From Rifleibacterium sp035352635 (GTDB lineage Bacteria > Muiribacteriota > Ozemobacteria > Ozemobacterales > Ozemobacteraceae): DNA of 35,819 bases. The DNA lies in the NCBI GenBank assembly GCA_035352635.1, contig DAOPYA010000045.1, positions 1-35,819 on the forward strand, given 5' to 3'. Both the position numbers and the translations under genes were made by a program. Positions within the stretch are counted from its first letter, which is position 1; the number at the start of each line of letters is the position of its first letter. This document shows positions 1 to 8,067 of this stretch, piece after piece. The notes under the pieces were generated by a model. It did no database searches. It was not told where the DNA came from and saw only the letters and a program-made list of their open reading frames with translations.

Positions 1-2
1 TG

Positions 3-101
3 AACGTTTCCGTATCAGCTGAAGTGGATCGCGACACCAAGAGTCCGCTTCTCAGCGTAACCCTGAGCGCCAAGGTCTATATCATGGGCGGCGGAATCTA
101 A
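3..101 (+). CDS. C-terminal end of a probable PilO-type pilus assembly protein (partial)
   Basis: The window opens inside an open frame that reads 32 codons and stops at TAA 99-101. The visible end is a beta-rich segment finishing in IMGGGI. No family can be assigned from so short a tail. Its place 17 bases before a PilP-like gene in an apparent pilMNOPQ order suggests PilO, the inner-membrane alignment protein of the type IV pilus machine. That assignment rests on position only. The next gene has its own AAAGGA ribosome site just after this stop, so the two are likely co-transcribed. Confidence 0.5.
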   Translation, partial: NVSVSAEVDRDTKSPLLSVTLSAKVYIMGGGI

Positions 102-118
102 TAGAAAGGAAAAATACT

Positions 119-790
119 ATGACTGGATACAACCCATTTAAATTTCTGGGAATCACCTGTCTGGCAGCGTTCCTTCTTGCGGCTCCGCAGCTTTACGCCC
201 AGGATACCGTTGATGACTTCGGTGGGCTTGACGATCTCAGCACTCAAGCAGGAAGCGCACCGGCAAATGTCGAGAGTCCTGCCGCAGGCGGCGTCAGTGA
301 CAGCACAGTGTCTGAAACCCCTGATGCCGGTCTCGGCGATGGTATGACCGCAGAAAGCCCATCTACCGGTGGTGATGCCGCGGCTGCCGATGGCCCCAAG
401 CTCACTGAGCAGGAACAGGTTGATGCATTGATCAACAAGTTTACTTTCGCCACTGAAAATCCTAAAAAAGATCCGTTCAGACCGATAGTTGAAAAGAAGG
501 TTGTTCTGCCACCGGTAAGACCGGTTCAGCCGACCTCCAAGCCTTCTGAAACCAAACCGGCCCTACCGCCGGTCAAACCGATCAGACTTTTCGTAACCGG
601 CATTGTTGGTAACGAAGGCAATCGCCTGGCAGTTGTCAAGTTTGAGAACAACGAACTGACGGTTATCAAGGATCAGATTGTCGAAGGCAAGTTCAAAGTC
701 GTCGATATTCTTTCAGACCGTGTGGTTATTTACTCAAACAAGGAACAACGTCGTCACACCTTCAAAATCGACGTTGACGAAAAGGACTGA
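119..790 (+). CDS. pilP: PilP-like type IV pilus assembly protein
   Basis: 223 residues. An N-terminal hydrophobic segment (about residues 8-27) looks like a signal peptide. A low-complexity Ser/Ala/Gly/Asp linker follows to about residue 90, then a Pro-rich stretch, then a compact beta domain (about 155-223). The motif KDPFRP near residue 117 is typical of PilP, which links the inner-membrane PilN/PilO complex to the secretin PilQ through the periplasm. The domain has the usual TGIVGNEG...AVVKF pattern. The only N-terminal Cys is followed by more hydrophobic residues, so I do not see a convincing lipobox, although many PilP proteins are lipoproteins. AAAGGA lies about 7 bases before the ATG. 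The pilQ secretin follows in the same direction. Confidence 0.82.
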   Translation: MTGYNPFKFLGITCLAAFLLAAPQLYAQDTVDDFGGLDDLSTQAGSAPANVESPAAGGVSDSTVSETPDAGLGDGMTAESPSTGGDAAAADGPKLTEQEQVDALINKFTFATENPKKDPFRPIVEKKVVLPPVRPVQPTSKPSETKPALPPVKPIRLFVTGIVGNEGNRLAVVKFENNELTVIKDQIVEGKFKVVDILSDRVVIYSNKEQRRHTFKIDVDEKD

Positions 791-807
791 TTTAAAGGTC
801 ACCATCG

Positions 808-865
808 AAAGACTGTATCAGAGCAACAATCCGCGATCAGGAAATGCCCTTGATACAGTCTTTTT
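808..865 (+). terminator. Intrinsic terminator or attenuator between pilP and pilQ
   Basis: A perfect 13-bp inverted repeat pairs AAAGACTGTATCA (808-820) with TGATACAGTCTTT (851-863). The loop is 30 bases and the right arm runs into a T5 tract (861-865). The stem is less GC-rich and the loop longer than in a classic terminator, so partial read-through is likely. It lies 18 bases after the pilP stop and upstream of the 56-residue ORF and pilQ. Confidence 0.5.
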
Positions 866-893
866 GCATCTGGAAACTTTGAAAGGAAAAGAT

Positions 894-1064
894 ATGAAAA
901 GAAATATTTTCTGGACAGCCTGGGGAGTCGTAGGCCTGATGTTCCTGCTTTCTGCGAGTCTGAAGAGCTTTGCCGCAGAAATCAGAAAAAGGGTAGACGC
1001 CAACGAGCACAAGTATGTTTCTGAAGAGCCCAGAACCGAAACCAACAGTGCAGCGGGTCTTTGA
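894..1064 (+). CDS. Small membrane or secreted protein, 56 residues, between pilP and pilQ
   Basis: The ATG at 894 has a good ribosome site (GAAAGGA, 881-887). The product has two positively charged residues, a hydrophobic segment (about residues 5-27) ending in SFAAE, and a charged polar tail of about 27 residues. This could be a cleaved signal peptide with a tiny periplasmic peptide, or a single-pass anchor. I do not recognise a family. The same frame is open back to 678 inside pilP, but the ribosome site and signal-like N-terminus favour the start at 894. Its position just before the secretin gene suggests a link to PilQ, for example a pilotin-like or assembly role, but nothing in the sequence proves that. 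Confidence 0.55.
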   Translation: MKRNIFWTAWGVVGLMFLLSASLKSFAAEIRKRVDANEHKYVSEEPRTETNSAAGL

Positions 1065-1270
1065 CTAGTGATTTTATGAGGGTTACGACAGCGTCATCTG
1101 TTAACCGGGGGCATTTTTGGCCGAAGCCGGTTCAACTGAAAATCACCGAAAGAATATTTTAAATTTTGCTTAAGAAATTCATCAAACTTGTCGATAAATC
1201 ACCTGACATACCTGAAAAGGCATTTGTCGGAGATTCAGTTGTCGAACATTACCGTTCGGAGGTAAAGAGA

Positions 1271-2665
1271 ATGAGTTCCACGGGTTACACCAGGAAACGA
1301 AGTAACGTCTTACTACTGTTTGCGGCTCTGACAGTCGCTATGTTGTTGCCAGTCTCTGTAAGAGCTGAGGACAACATTACCCTTGATTTCCGCGATACTG
1401 ACATTCGCCAGATCATCAAGGTAATCGCCCAGCAGTCAGGCACGAACATCATCGCCGAAAAGAGCGTTCGCGGCCAGGTAACCGTCAAGATGTCTGACGT
1501 TTACTACGAAGAAGCCATGAACCTGATTGCCAAGACCAACGGGTTTGCCGTTCGCAAGATTGGCAACACCTGGATTCTCGCAGACGAGAAGAAGCTGGTC
1601 GAAGCCTTTGAAAAAGGTCTGACCATTACCAAACGCCTGCAGTATGCCAAGGCCGCTGACGTCAGCAAGGTAATCTCATCGACCATCAGAAAAGATGTTA
1701 AGGTTGCCACCGACGAACGCATCAACGCGGTTATCGTCTCTGGCGGCAAAGATCTGCTTGATGAAGTTAAAAAACTGATCGAAACCATCGACACACCTGT
1801 GCATCAGGTTATGATGGAAGCGAAGATCGTTGAAGTCAAAACCGACGCATCGAAGAGCATCGGCTTCAAGTGGACAGGCAAGACTGGTCAGGAAGGCGCC
1901 TACTCTGAATTTGACGCCCTGCCAGTGCTGTCTACCAAGGAATACTTTGCTGTAAACCCGGATTCTGGCCTGTATCAGGAACAGTTTACCGGTCAGCAGG
2001 GTGACATGTTCGGCCTGGGCGACTTCTACCGTGACAACCTGCTGTTCAAGGCCACCTTCGCAGCCCTTGAAAAACGCAGCGAAACCAAGGTTCTCAGCAA
2101 CCCGAAGATTTCAGCTGTTAACGGCCAGGAAGCTAACATCGTCGTTGGCACCAAGGTTATCTATCCCGGTGGCGCTGACCAGCCCCCGAAAGAAAAAGAT
2201 ACTGGTATCAAACTCAAAATTACTCCCCGCATCAATGACGACGGTTATATCACTGTTGACGCTGAACCTGAAGTATCATTCGTTGAATCATGGTCCAACA
2301 ACAACATGTATCCGGTCATCGGCACCCGTTCTGCCAAGACCACCGTCCGCGTCAGAGATGGCGAAGAAATCCTTATCGGTGGCTTGATCAGGGATGAAGA
2401 AGGCAAGGAAAACAACAAGATTCCGTTGCTCGGAAGCATTCCGATAGTGAAATCCCTCTTCAGCTTCAAAGGCAAAAAGGGCCAGTCACAGGAACTCATC
2501 ATCCTGATCACTCCGCACATCATCGCTCAGAGCATTGAATCATCAGCTCCGACCTCGTTGATTCCGGAAACTGGCATGAACCCGGTTGCTTCTACGCCTC
2601 CGGCCGCCCAGCCCGCCGGCACTGTCGATGATTCCTTCGATAACGCGTTCGATACTTCATTCTAA
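1271..2665 (+). CDS. pilQ: Type IV pilus secretin PilQ
   Basis: 464 residues from the ATG at 1271, which follows GGAGG (1258-1262). The frame is open to a TTG at 1166, but that start has no ribosome site and would bury the signal peptide. Residues 1-32 form a signal peptide. An STN/N0-type domain follows (motif LDFRDTDIRQIIKVIAQQSG), then an N1-type KH fold ending near IETIDTPVHQV. The C-terminal secretin gate contains VLSNPKISAVNGQEA, a TGIKLKITPRIN strand, VRVRDGEEILIGGLI and the signature PLLGSIPIVKSLF before LIILITPHII. These are hallmark PilQ features. The protein is compact and lacks the N-terminal AMIN domains of proteobacterial PilQ. It forms the outer-membrane pore for pilus fibres. 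The 206 bases upstream hold no convincing gene. Confidence 0.93.
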   Translation: MSSTGYTRKRSNVLLLFAALTVAMLLPVSVRAEDNITLDFRDTDIRQIIKVIAQQSGTNIIAEKSVRGQVTVKMSDVYYEEAMNLIAKTNGFAVRKIGNTWILADEKKLVEAFEKGLTITKRLQYAKAADVSKVISSTIRKDVKVATDERINAVIVSGGKDLLDEVKKLIETIDTPVHQVMMEAKIVEVKTDASKSIGFKWTGKTGQEGAYSEFDALPVLSTKEYFAVNPDSGLYQEQFTGQQGDMFGLGDFYRDNLLFKATFAALEKRSETKVLSNPKISAVNGQEANIVVGTKVIYPGGADQPPKEKDTGIKLKITPRINDDGYITVDAEPEVSFVESWSNNNMYPVIGTRSAKTTVRVRDGEEILIGGLIRDEEGKENNKIPLLGSIPIVKSLFSFKGKKGQSQELIILITPHIIAQSIESSAPTSLIPETGMNPVASTPPAAQPAGTVDDSFDNAFDTSF

Positions 2666-2683
2666 ACCCTCCGACTGAATAAA

Positions 2684-2719
2684 AGGGTCGCCTCAAACTG
2701 AGGCGACCCTCTTTTTTTT
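2684..2719. terminator. Strong intrinsic terminator after pilQ, between convergent genes
   Basis: A perfect 12-bp GC-rich stem (AGGGTCGCCTCA 2684-2695 with TGAGGCGACCCT 2699-2710) has a 3-base loop and is followed on the plus strand by C and T8. Four A residues precede the left arm, giving a shorter T tract for transcription from the minus strand. It probably ends both the pil operon and aroC. Confidence 0.93.
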
Positions 2720-2732
2720 GCAGTTTTTCTGT

Positions 2733-3875
2733 TCAGGGTCTGCCAAGGCGGTCAAGAATGCTTTTAAGACTGCTGCCACCGGTTGAGGCGATAATCTCTG
2801 AAGCAAGCTGTATAGCTACCACCGATTCAGCAACTATGGCAGCGGCAGTAACAGCCTGGGTATCAGAGCGATAGACAGCGGGTTGTTCTGGTGAAAGAGT
2901 ATTGAGATTTACTGAGGGCACCCTGGCATTACCTGGGGGCGGTTTCATGTGAAAGCGCATAATCAGGGGTTGACCGGTGGTCATACCACCTTCAAGCCCG
3001 GCAGCACGATTGCTGCCTCGCGAAAAACCAGTTTCGGGGTTATAGTCGATGCGATCGGCGACCGGCTCACAACTGGCAGCAGCCACGGCCGCCAGCCCGA
3101 ATTCAACACCACGCACTGCCGGAATACTCATTATCAAACCGGCGAGCACATTATCAAGGCGGCGGTCAAACTGCACATGGCTGCCCAGACCGACTGGTAA
3201 CCCCCAGCAGATAACCGCGCCACTGCCGCCGAGGCTGATTTTCTGGGCAGCGGATTCATCAACAAGCCGGCGCCAGGCTTTGCTGATTTCAGGGTCAGGA
3301 GTCATGAAGTCATTACCAGAACTGGCCACCGCAGTGGCGATAAGTTCAGGTGCCGCCGTGTAATCAACATTTGCAGACAGCGGGCCGATTCTTTCGACCA
3401 GGCAGGTCGTTCTGATACCCAGAGCCTTAAGCAGACAACGTGCCGGAACCGATAACGCGGTGCGCATTGCCGTTTCACGGGCCGAAGCCCTTTCGCGAAC
3501 TGGTCGGCAATCGTTGAGACCGTATTTGCGGGTGCCAGCGAAGTCGGCATGGCCGGGCAGAGGCACGGCAATATGCCCGGCGGCGGCGGGCGGGTTGAAC
3601 GGGTGCATATAGGCAGTGTGCGTGGCATAATCGGCATTTCTGATCAGCAGCGAAATCGGGCTGCCGGTGGTAACGCCACCAATCAGGCCGGATAGAACCT
3701 CGACCTGATCGGTTTCGATGCGCGCACGTTGGCCACGGCCATAGCCAGCAAAGCGACGCTGCAGTAACAGCGAAAAATCTTCGGGGCAGACGGCAACGCC
3801 CGCCGGCATTCCCTCGAGAATACCAGTCAGAGCAGGGCCATGCGATTCGCCGGCCGTTAGATACCGCAGAGTCAT
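2733..3875 (-). CDS. aroC: Chorismate synthase
   Basis: 380 residues, full family length. The N-terminus MTLRYLTAGESHGPALTGILEG is the classic chorismate synthase start, including the GESHG FMN-site motif. Further signatures are the RRFAGYGRGQR segment, RASARETAMRTA (the family's conserved R-x-S-A-R-E-T region) and ANRAAGLEGGMTTGQP-like text near the C-terminus. The enzyme converts 5-enolpyruvylshikimate-3-phosphate to chorismate with reduced FMN, the last common step of aromatic amino acid synthesis in the cytoplasm. It stands alone between the pil and flg operons. GGAGCG precedes the ATG by about 7 bases. Just upstream of that is a small hairpin (CTGGC-N3-GCCAG, 3891-3903), which may sit in the leader. 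No convincing promoter was identified in 3876-4061 for this strand. Confidence 0.95.
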   Translation of the reverse strand: MTLRYLTAGESHGPALTGILEGMPAGVAVCPEDFSLLLQRRFAGYGRGQRARIETDQVEVLSGLIGGVTTGSPISLLIRNADYATHTAYMHPFNPPAAAGHIAVPLPGHADFAGTRKYGLNDCRPVRERASARETAMRTALSVPARCLLKALGIRTTCLVERIGPLSANVDYTAAPELIATAVASSGNDFMTPDPEISKAWRRLVDESAAQKISLGGSGAVICWGLPVGLGSHVQFDRRLDNVLAGLIMSIPAVRGVEFGLAAVAAASCEPVADRIDYNPETGFSRGSNRAAGLEGGMTTGQPLIMRFHMKPPPGNARVPSVNLNTLSPEQPAVYRSDTQAVTAAAIVAESVVAIQLASEIIASTGGSSLKSILDRLGRP

Positions 3876-4061
3876 AAAATCGCTCCATTTCTGGCAGAGC
3901 CAGAGCTAACTGAGCTATCAGACTACATGATTTTTTTGAATCTGCCAACCACCCTGGCGGTGCTAACCCTGATACAACTGGCGAAGATTTAAATTTAATT
4001 ACTCAAGAATGAGGCGCAGATTGCCGATTGTCTTTCTGAACAATAAAAAAAATCAAAACCC

Positions 4062-4089
4062 TAATGTCGGGCAGAATTTCTGCCGATAA
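4062..4089 (+). promoter_or_regulatory. Sigma-28 (FliA/SigD)-type promoter for the DUF501-flgF operon
   Basis: The perfect flagellar -10 box GCCGATAA lies at 4082-4089. The -35-like TAAT (4062-4065, consensus TAAA) is 16 bases upstream. The known flagellar-sigma consensus is TAAA-N14-16-GCCGATAA. Initiation would fall near 4096, just before the ribosome site AGGGAAGG and the TTG at 4112. This supports that start over the upstream ATG at 4064. A sigma-70-like alternative (TTGCCG 4021-4026, 17 bases, TAAAAA 4044-4049) also exists. Confidence 0.62.
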
Positions 4090-4111
4090 TTCAATTAGGG
4101 AAGGTGTAATT

Positions 4112-4678
4112 TTGGCAAACATTAATTCAGAAGCAACGGGCAAAGAGTATCAGAATGCGGTCAAACTGCTTGGCAGAGAGCCGCGAACGCCCTTTCTGGT
4201 CAAAACCAGATGCCCGGATGGCAGCCCGCAGGTGCTTGTAGCTGAACCGGTCTTTCTTGAAGACGGCATCTGGAAGCCTTTTCCCGCATTTATCTGGCTG
4301 GTATGCCCAAGATTGAAACAGTTGGTAGCAGTGCTTGAACAGCAGGGTTACGTCAGAAGCTTTTCGGCCCGGCTTGAAGAAGATGCAGATTTCAGAGACA
4401 AGTTTCTGAGTGGTCAGGTCGAGATAGCTGCCATCAGAGTCGAAATGGCCGAAAAGGTTTATCCGGGTGAATTACCCGAACACATTCGTGAAGTTCTCGG
4501 CGAAACGACGGTTGCAGGCAGTCGCGATTTTCGTGGGGTCAAATGTCTGCACGCGCACCTGGCTCATGAACTGGCCTACGGAGGCAATCCGATTGGAGCT
4601 GAAGTGTTGAAAATGATCGGCAACTGTTCGCCCGCTGATGATTGTGGCAGCATTCTTTACGATGGAGGCAGCAAATGA
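4112..4678 (+). CDS. DUF501 family protein
   Basis: 188 residues from the TTG at 4112, which follows AGGGAAGG at 4097-4104 with normal spacing. The upstream ATG at 4064 lies inside the predicted promoter. The protein carries the DUF501 signature: an N-terminal LLGREPR...VKTRCPDGSPQV segment, a central PAFIWLVCP strand and a C-terminal VKCLHAHLAHELAYGGNPIG block rich in conserved Cys and His. The biochemical role of the family is unknown. The Cys/His pattern could bind a metal, but that is inference. The gene overlaps flgF by ATGA (4675-4678), so translation is probably coupled, and it is the first gene of this flagellar transcript. Confidence 0.85.
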   Translation: MANINSEATGKEYQNAVKLLGREPRTPFLVKTRCPDGSPQVLVAEPVFLEDGIWKPFPAFIWLVCPRLKQLVAVLEQQGYVRSFSARLEEDADFRDKFLSGQVEIAAIRVEMAEKVYPGELPEHIREVLGETTVAGSRDFRGVKCLHAHLAHELAYGGNPIGAEVLKMIGNCSPADDCGSILYDGGSK

Positions 4679-5517
4679 TTCGCGGAATTTACACAGCTTC
4701 CTCTTCGATGTTATGCGAAATTGTAAGACAGGACATGGTAGCCAACAATCTCGCCAACGTTGACACCTGTGGGTTTAAGCAGGATCAGGGCATTTTCAAG
4801 GAACTTCCCACCATGGAACTGCGCAAGGTTAATGACGGCCAGCTATACCCGCCGCGGCCCTTTTATAAATACCCGAAGATTGGCGAACTGGGCACCGGGG
4901 TAATTCTCGACGAGTCGTTCACCAATTTCAAGGCCGGGGCTTTTGATTACACCGGAAACAACCTAGATGTTGCCCTTGAAAACGAAAAAGCATTTTTTGT
5001 GGTTGACGCGCCCAAAGGCATCAGATTCAGCCGCGACGGCATCTTTACCATCAATCAGGATGGTTTTCTCACCAATATGAGTGGTGACTATATCATGGGC
5101 GAAGCTGAGCCAGTAAACCTTGAAAATCAGACGAACCTGCTCAATGAAGACGGCAGCCGCGGCGCCGACCTTTTAAGGGTGCAGGTTGGGCAAGGTCAGA
5201 AGGTGATGATCGACCGGGAAGGTCGGGTTCTCGTCGATGGCGTGGCCCAGTATCGACTGGTATCAGGCATGGCATCTGATCGCAAGGCATTCAGAAAAGA
5301 TGGTGACAACAAGTTTGTCAGGGCCTACGGCGAGGTTGCCCGGGCCGAAACCAACTTTAAACAGGGATACATCGAAAAACCAAATTTCAGCGTTGTTGAA
5401 GAGATGGTCAGGATGATCGAAGTTTCGCGGGCCTACGAAGCCAATTCAAAAGTAATTCAATCGCACGATGGTCTGCTTGACAAGGCCATTAATTCAGTTG
5501 GCGCCACCAGACGCTGA
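4675..5517 (+). CDS. flgF: Flagellar basal-body rod protein FlgF
   Basis: 280 residues from the ATG at 4675, with GGAGG at 4664-4668. The N-terminus MIRGIYTASSSM...VANNLANVDTCGFKQD is the rod/hook-family motif. The C-terminus ends in the paired heptad helix SVVEEMVRMIEVSRAYEANSKVIQ. A central beta domain contains the KAFFVV...FSRDGIFTINQDGFL pattern. It is the first of two consecutive FlgF/FlgG paralogs. FlgF precedes FlgG in the usual order and the shorter match to hook-family FlgG fits FlgF, a proximal rod component in the periplasm. Translation is probably coupled to the DUF501 gene by the ATGA overlap. Confidence 0.88.
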   Translation: MIRGIYTASSSMLCEIVRQDMVANNLANVDTCGFKQDQGIFKELPTMELRKVNDGQLYPPRPFYKYPKIGELGTGVILDESFTNFKAGAFDYTGNNLDVALENEKAFFVVDAPKGIRFSRDGIFTINQDGFLTNMSGDYIMGEAEPVNLENQTNLLNEDGSRGADLLRVQVGQGQKVMIDREGRVLVDGVAQYRLVSGMASDRKAFRKDGDNKFVRAYGEVARAETNFKQGYIEKPNFSVVEEMVRMIEVSRAYEANSKVIQSHDGLLDKAINSVGATRR

Positions 5518-5551
5518 CGGATAATCTGAAAGAACCGGAGGGTATGAGCCT

Positions 5552-6340
5552 ATGATGAGAGCATTGTGGTCGGCATCTACCGGCATGAAAGGCCAGGAAA
5601 CCAACATCGCGGTGGTTTCGAACAACCTTTCGAACGTTACAACCACAGGTTTCAAGAAAAGCCGGGTCGACTTTCAGGATCTGATGTATCAGACGATCGC
5701 CGAACCTGGTGCGCCGATCTCGACCGACAACACATACCCGGTAGGCATTCAGCTCGGGCATGGTGTCAGACCGGTTGCTACCCAGCGCATGTTCAGTCAG
5801 GGCGAATTTCAGCAGACTGAACAACCGCTCGACGTTGTCATCGAGGGCGAAGGCTTTTTTCAAGTTCAGCTGCCCAACGGCGACACGGCCTATACCCGAG
5901 ATGGCGCCTGGAAGCTTTCTGAGAACGGCACCGTAGTAACCTCTGATGGTTACACGGTTTTGCCTGGCTTCACCATACCCCAGGATGCACTTGGCCTAAA
6001 CATTACCTCGTCAGGTATCATTGCCGCCAAACTGCCGAACCAGGTAGACCTTGAAGTTCTTGGCCAGATTGAGCTGGCAGACTTCATCAATCCCGCCGGC
6101 CTCAAAGCCATCGGGCGAAACCTCAATATTCCGAGCGGCAGTTCCGGTGACCCGGTTGTCGGGCTTCCTGGCACTCAGGAATTCGGTGAAATCGCCCAGG
6201 GATTCGTTGAAATGTCGAACGTTAAAGTTGTTGAAGAAATGGTCAACATGATCGTGGCTCAGCGTGCCTACGAAGCGAATTCCAAGACCATTCAGACCTC
6301 AGATACCATGCTGCAGATAGCCAACAATCTGCGCAGATAG
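5552..6340 (+). CDS. flgG: Flagellar distal rod protein FlgG
   Basis: 262 residues, the standard FlgG length. The ATG at 5552 follows GGAGGG (5537-5542); the adjacent ATG at 5555 is an alternative. The N-terminus MMRALWSASTGMKGQE...VVSNNLSNVTTTGFKKSR contains the FlgG-type motif with NLSNVTTTGFKKSRVDFQDLMYQ. Mid-protein motifs are GEGFFQVQLPNGDTAYTRDG and QGFVEMSNVKVVEEMVNMI, and the C-terminus is QRAYEANSKTIQTSDTMLQ. FlgG polymerises into the distal rod that spans the periplasm and passes through the P and L rings, whose genes flgH and flgI lie downstream. Confidence 0.95.
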   Translation: MMRALWSASTGMKGQETNIAVVSNNLSNVTTTGFKKSRVDFQDLMYQTIAEPGAPISTDNTYPVGIQLGHGVRPVATQRMFSQGEFQQTEQPLDVVIEGEGFFQVQLPNGDTAYTRDGAWKLSENGTVVTSDGYTVLPGFTIPQDALGLNITSSGIIAAKLPNQVDLEVLGQIELADFINPAGLKAIGRNLNIPSGSSGDPVVGLPGTQEFGEIAQGFVEMSNVKVVEEMVNMIVAQRAYEANSKTIQTSDTMLQIANNLRR

Positions 6341-6351
6341 GATAACTTATC

Positions 6352-7398
6352 GTGGGTAACCGAATGAAAAAAAGCATAGCCACACTTGTTCTTGGCAGTC
6401 TCATCGGGCTTGGCACCTGTCTGCCGGCTGATGCAGAAATTTCGGCAGCCCGAAGAGTTGCTGATGCTACCGAATTCAAAGCCAACGTTCTGGTTAAAAG
6501 CGGCGAAATCAAAGCTGACAGCCTTATTAAAAACGACATCGACAGCCAGCTTAAAGAAGAGCTGGCGGCCATCAAAATCGGCTACATTCCAAATCCGCTT
6601 GGCGAACTGATTATCGATCGGCAGACTCTACAGAAAAAGCTTGGTGTCCTTTCGAGAAACGTAGTGATGCCTGATCGCGTCACCATTAAAAGAAATGGCG
6701 CTTTGCTGAAAGGCTCAGATGTCAAAGCCAGAATTATCGAACTTTGCCAGGGAAAATCCAGCGAAGCCCTCGACATCGATGTTTCAAGGGTGCCATCAAC
6801 TCTGATTTTGCCCGGCAATGCCAGCAACTGGGATCTAAATACTTCTTCAGACAATATACTCGGCATGAAGCTTTTTGCCCTGACCGCTGAAACAGATGGC
6901 GGGCCATTCAGACAGCTGATTCAGGTCAAAGTCAGCCGCAGTGTTGAAGCAGCCCAGTTCACCAGACTGGCCAGACCTGGCGAAGTCATATCTGAAGATC
7001 TGATCAAACCGCAGAAGGTTACCATCAAAAGCGACCAGGCCAACCTGCCACTCAGTTATTCAGAAGCTCTCGGAAAAAGCCTCGGGCGCTTCAAATCGGC
7101 CGGCACAGTTCTTCGCAACAGTGATATAGCGACCAAACCTGTCGAACCGCCAACCGAAATGGTTCACCGGGTTGCCTCAACCCAGGCCAGAGCGGTCGAG
7201 CGGGCAGCCATGCTGGTTAAGCCCGGTGCCAATGTTGATTTTCAGGTCAAGACAGGTACTCTGTCGCTGAAAATACCAGCCAAAGCCGTGAGTGGCGGCA
7301 ATCCTGGCGATGAAATCACTCTGATAAACATGCAGAACAAGCGGCGCATCAAAGGCGTTGTAACCGAGAAAGGCACTGTTGAATATGCAAAGAATTAA
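6352..7398 (+). CDS. flgA: Flagellar P-ring assembly chaperone FlgA
   Basis: 348 residues from a GTG at 6352, preceded by AGGATA; an in-frame ATG at 6364 is the alternative start and gives a cleaner signal peptide. Signal peptide to about residue 28. The C-terminal third is the FlgA/SAF-type domain: RLARPGEVISEDLI, then ALGKSLGRFKSAGTVLRNSDI, then VKPGANVDFQVKTGTLSLKIPAKAV...GDEITLINMQNKRRIKGVV. The domain order and the last motif are typical of FlgA, which binds FlgI in the periplasm and assists P-ring formation around the rod. The N-terminal half is longer than in many homologs and less recognisable. Its 3' end overlaps flgH. Confidence 0.88.
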   Translation: MGNRMKKSIATLVLGSLIGLGTCLPADAEISAARRVADATEFKANVLVKSGEIKADSLIKNDIDSQLKEELAAIKIGYIPNPLGELIIDRQTLQKKLGVLSRNVVMPDRVTIKRNGALLKGSDVKARIIELCQGKSSEALDIDVSRVPSTLILPGNASNWDLNTSSDNILGMKLFALTAETDGGPFRQLIQVKVSRSVEAAQFTRLARPGEVISEDLIKPQKVTIKSDQANLPLSYSEALGKSLGRFKSAGTVLRNSDIATKPVEPPTEMVHRVASTQARAVERAAMLVKPGANVDFQVKTGTLSLKIPAKAVSGGNPGDEITLINMQNKRRIKGVVTEKGTVEYAKN

Positions 7399-7978
7399 AC
7401 TGCTGGCCATGATGACTTTCATCGTTTTAATTTCATTGCCGGCAAACGCAGCCTCTCTCTGGTTATCCGGCAATGATCTTTACTCGAACCGCGGTGGTCG
7501 AGACTTTAACCCAGGTGATATCGTTACCATAGTGATCTCTGAAGAATCGAATGCTCAGTCAAAAGCAACTACCAACACGAGCAAAGACAGTAACACAGAG
7601 ATCAGCACAGCTCCAAGAATTCCGTTTTTCAAAAATATTCTCAACCAATTTGTCGGCAATCAGCAGCTAAGTAACAAATTCGATGGTACTGGCACCACTA
7701 CCCGCTCGGGCAAATTAACCGGCACCATTACTGCAAGCGTTCTTGAAGTATTGCCGAACGGCAACCTTCTCGTTGAAGGCAGTCGCTCGATCATGGTCAA
7801 CAAAGAAAACCAGATTATGAGAGTGCGCGGGGTCGCCCGGCCAAAAGACGTTGACTCAACCAACAGTATCAATTCAAAACTGCTGGCAGATGCCCAGATC
7901 AAGTTTGACGGGCGTGGCTCTGTTGGGCGTGCAAACCGCCAGGGCCTGATCACCAAGTTCTTTGATGTGATTTTCTAG
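7385..7978 (+). CDS. flgH: Flagellar L-ring protein FlgH
   Basis: 197 residues from the ATG at 7385, overlapping flgA by 14 bases. The TTG at 7379 is an alternative start. A signal peptide ends in PANAA near residue 23. FlgH signatures are FNPGDIVTIVISEESNAQ, GTTTRSGKLTGTITASVLEVLPNGNLLVEGSR and the C-terminal VGRANRQGLITKFFDVIF. It forms the outer-membrane L-ring bushing of the flagellum. Most FlgH proteins are lipoproteins with a Cys at the cleavage site. No Cys is present here, so cleavage by signal peptidase I is expected. A strong terminator follows immediately, separating flgH from flgI, which sits 5 kb further on. Confidence 0.94.
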   Translation: MQRIKLLAMMTFIVLISLPANAASLWLSGNDLYSNRGGRDFNPGDIVTIVISEESNAQSKATTNTSKDSNTEISTAPRIPFFKNILNQFVGNQQLSNKFDGTGTTTRSGKLTGTITASVLEVLPNGNLLVEGSRSIMVNKENQIMRVRGVARPKDVDSTNSINSKLLADAQIKFDGRGSVGRANRQGLITKFFDVIF

Positions 7979-7994
7979 TTCATACCTGCAGCTG

Positions 7995-8043
7995 ACGGCA
8001 GGGGCACAATTCACTGGTGCCCCTGCCGTTTTTCTTTTTTTTT
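7995..8043 (+). terminator. Strong intrinsic terminator after flgH
   Basis: A perfect 13-bp stem (ACGGCAGGGGCAC 7995-8007 with GTGCCCCTGCCGT 8017-8029) has a 9-base loop and is followed by a long T-rich tract to 8043 with one C. It ends the flgF-flgH transcript before the carbamoyltransferase cassette. Confidence 0.93.
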
Positions 8044-8067
8044 GCACAAGAATATGCACCCGGGGCA

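Noticed and set aside
1076..1162. 28-codon ORF between the small pil ORF and pilQ
   Set aside because: No ribosome site, no recognisable character and an ordinary chance length.
3905..3925. tRNA-like D-arm text (TAGCTCAGTTAGC) on the minus strand upstream of aroC
   Set aside because: No matching GAGC arm, acceptor stem, anticodon arm or T-arm follows; the sequence runs straight into the aroC ribosome site.
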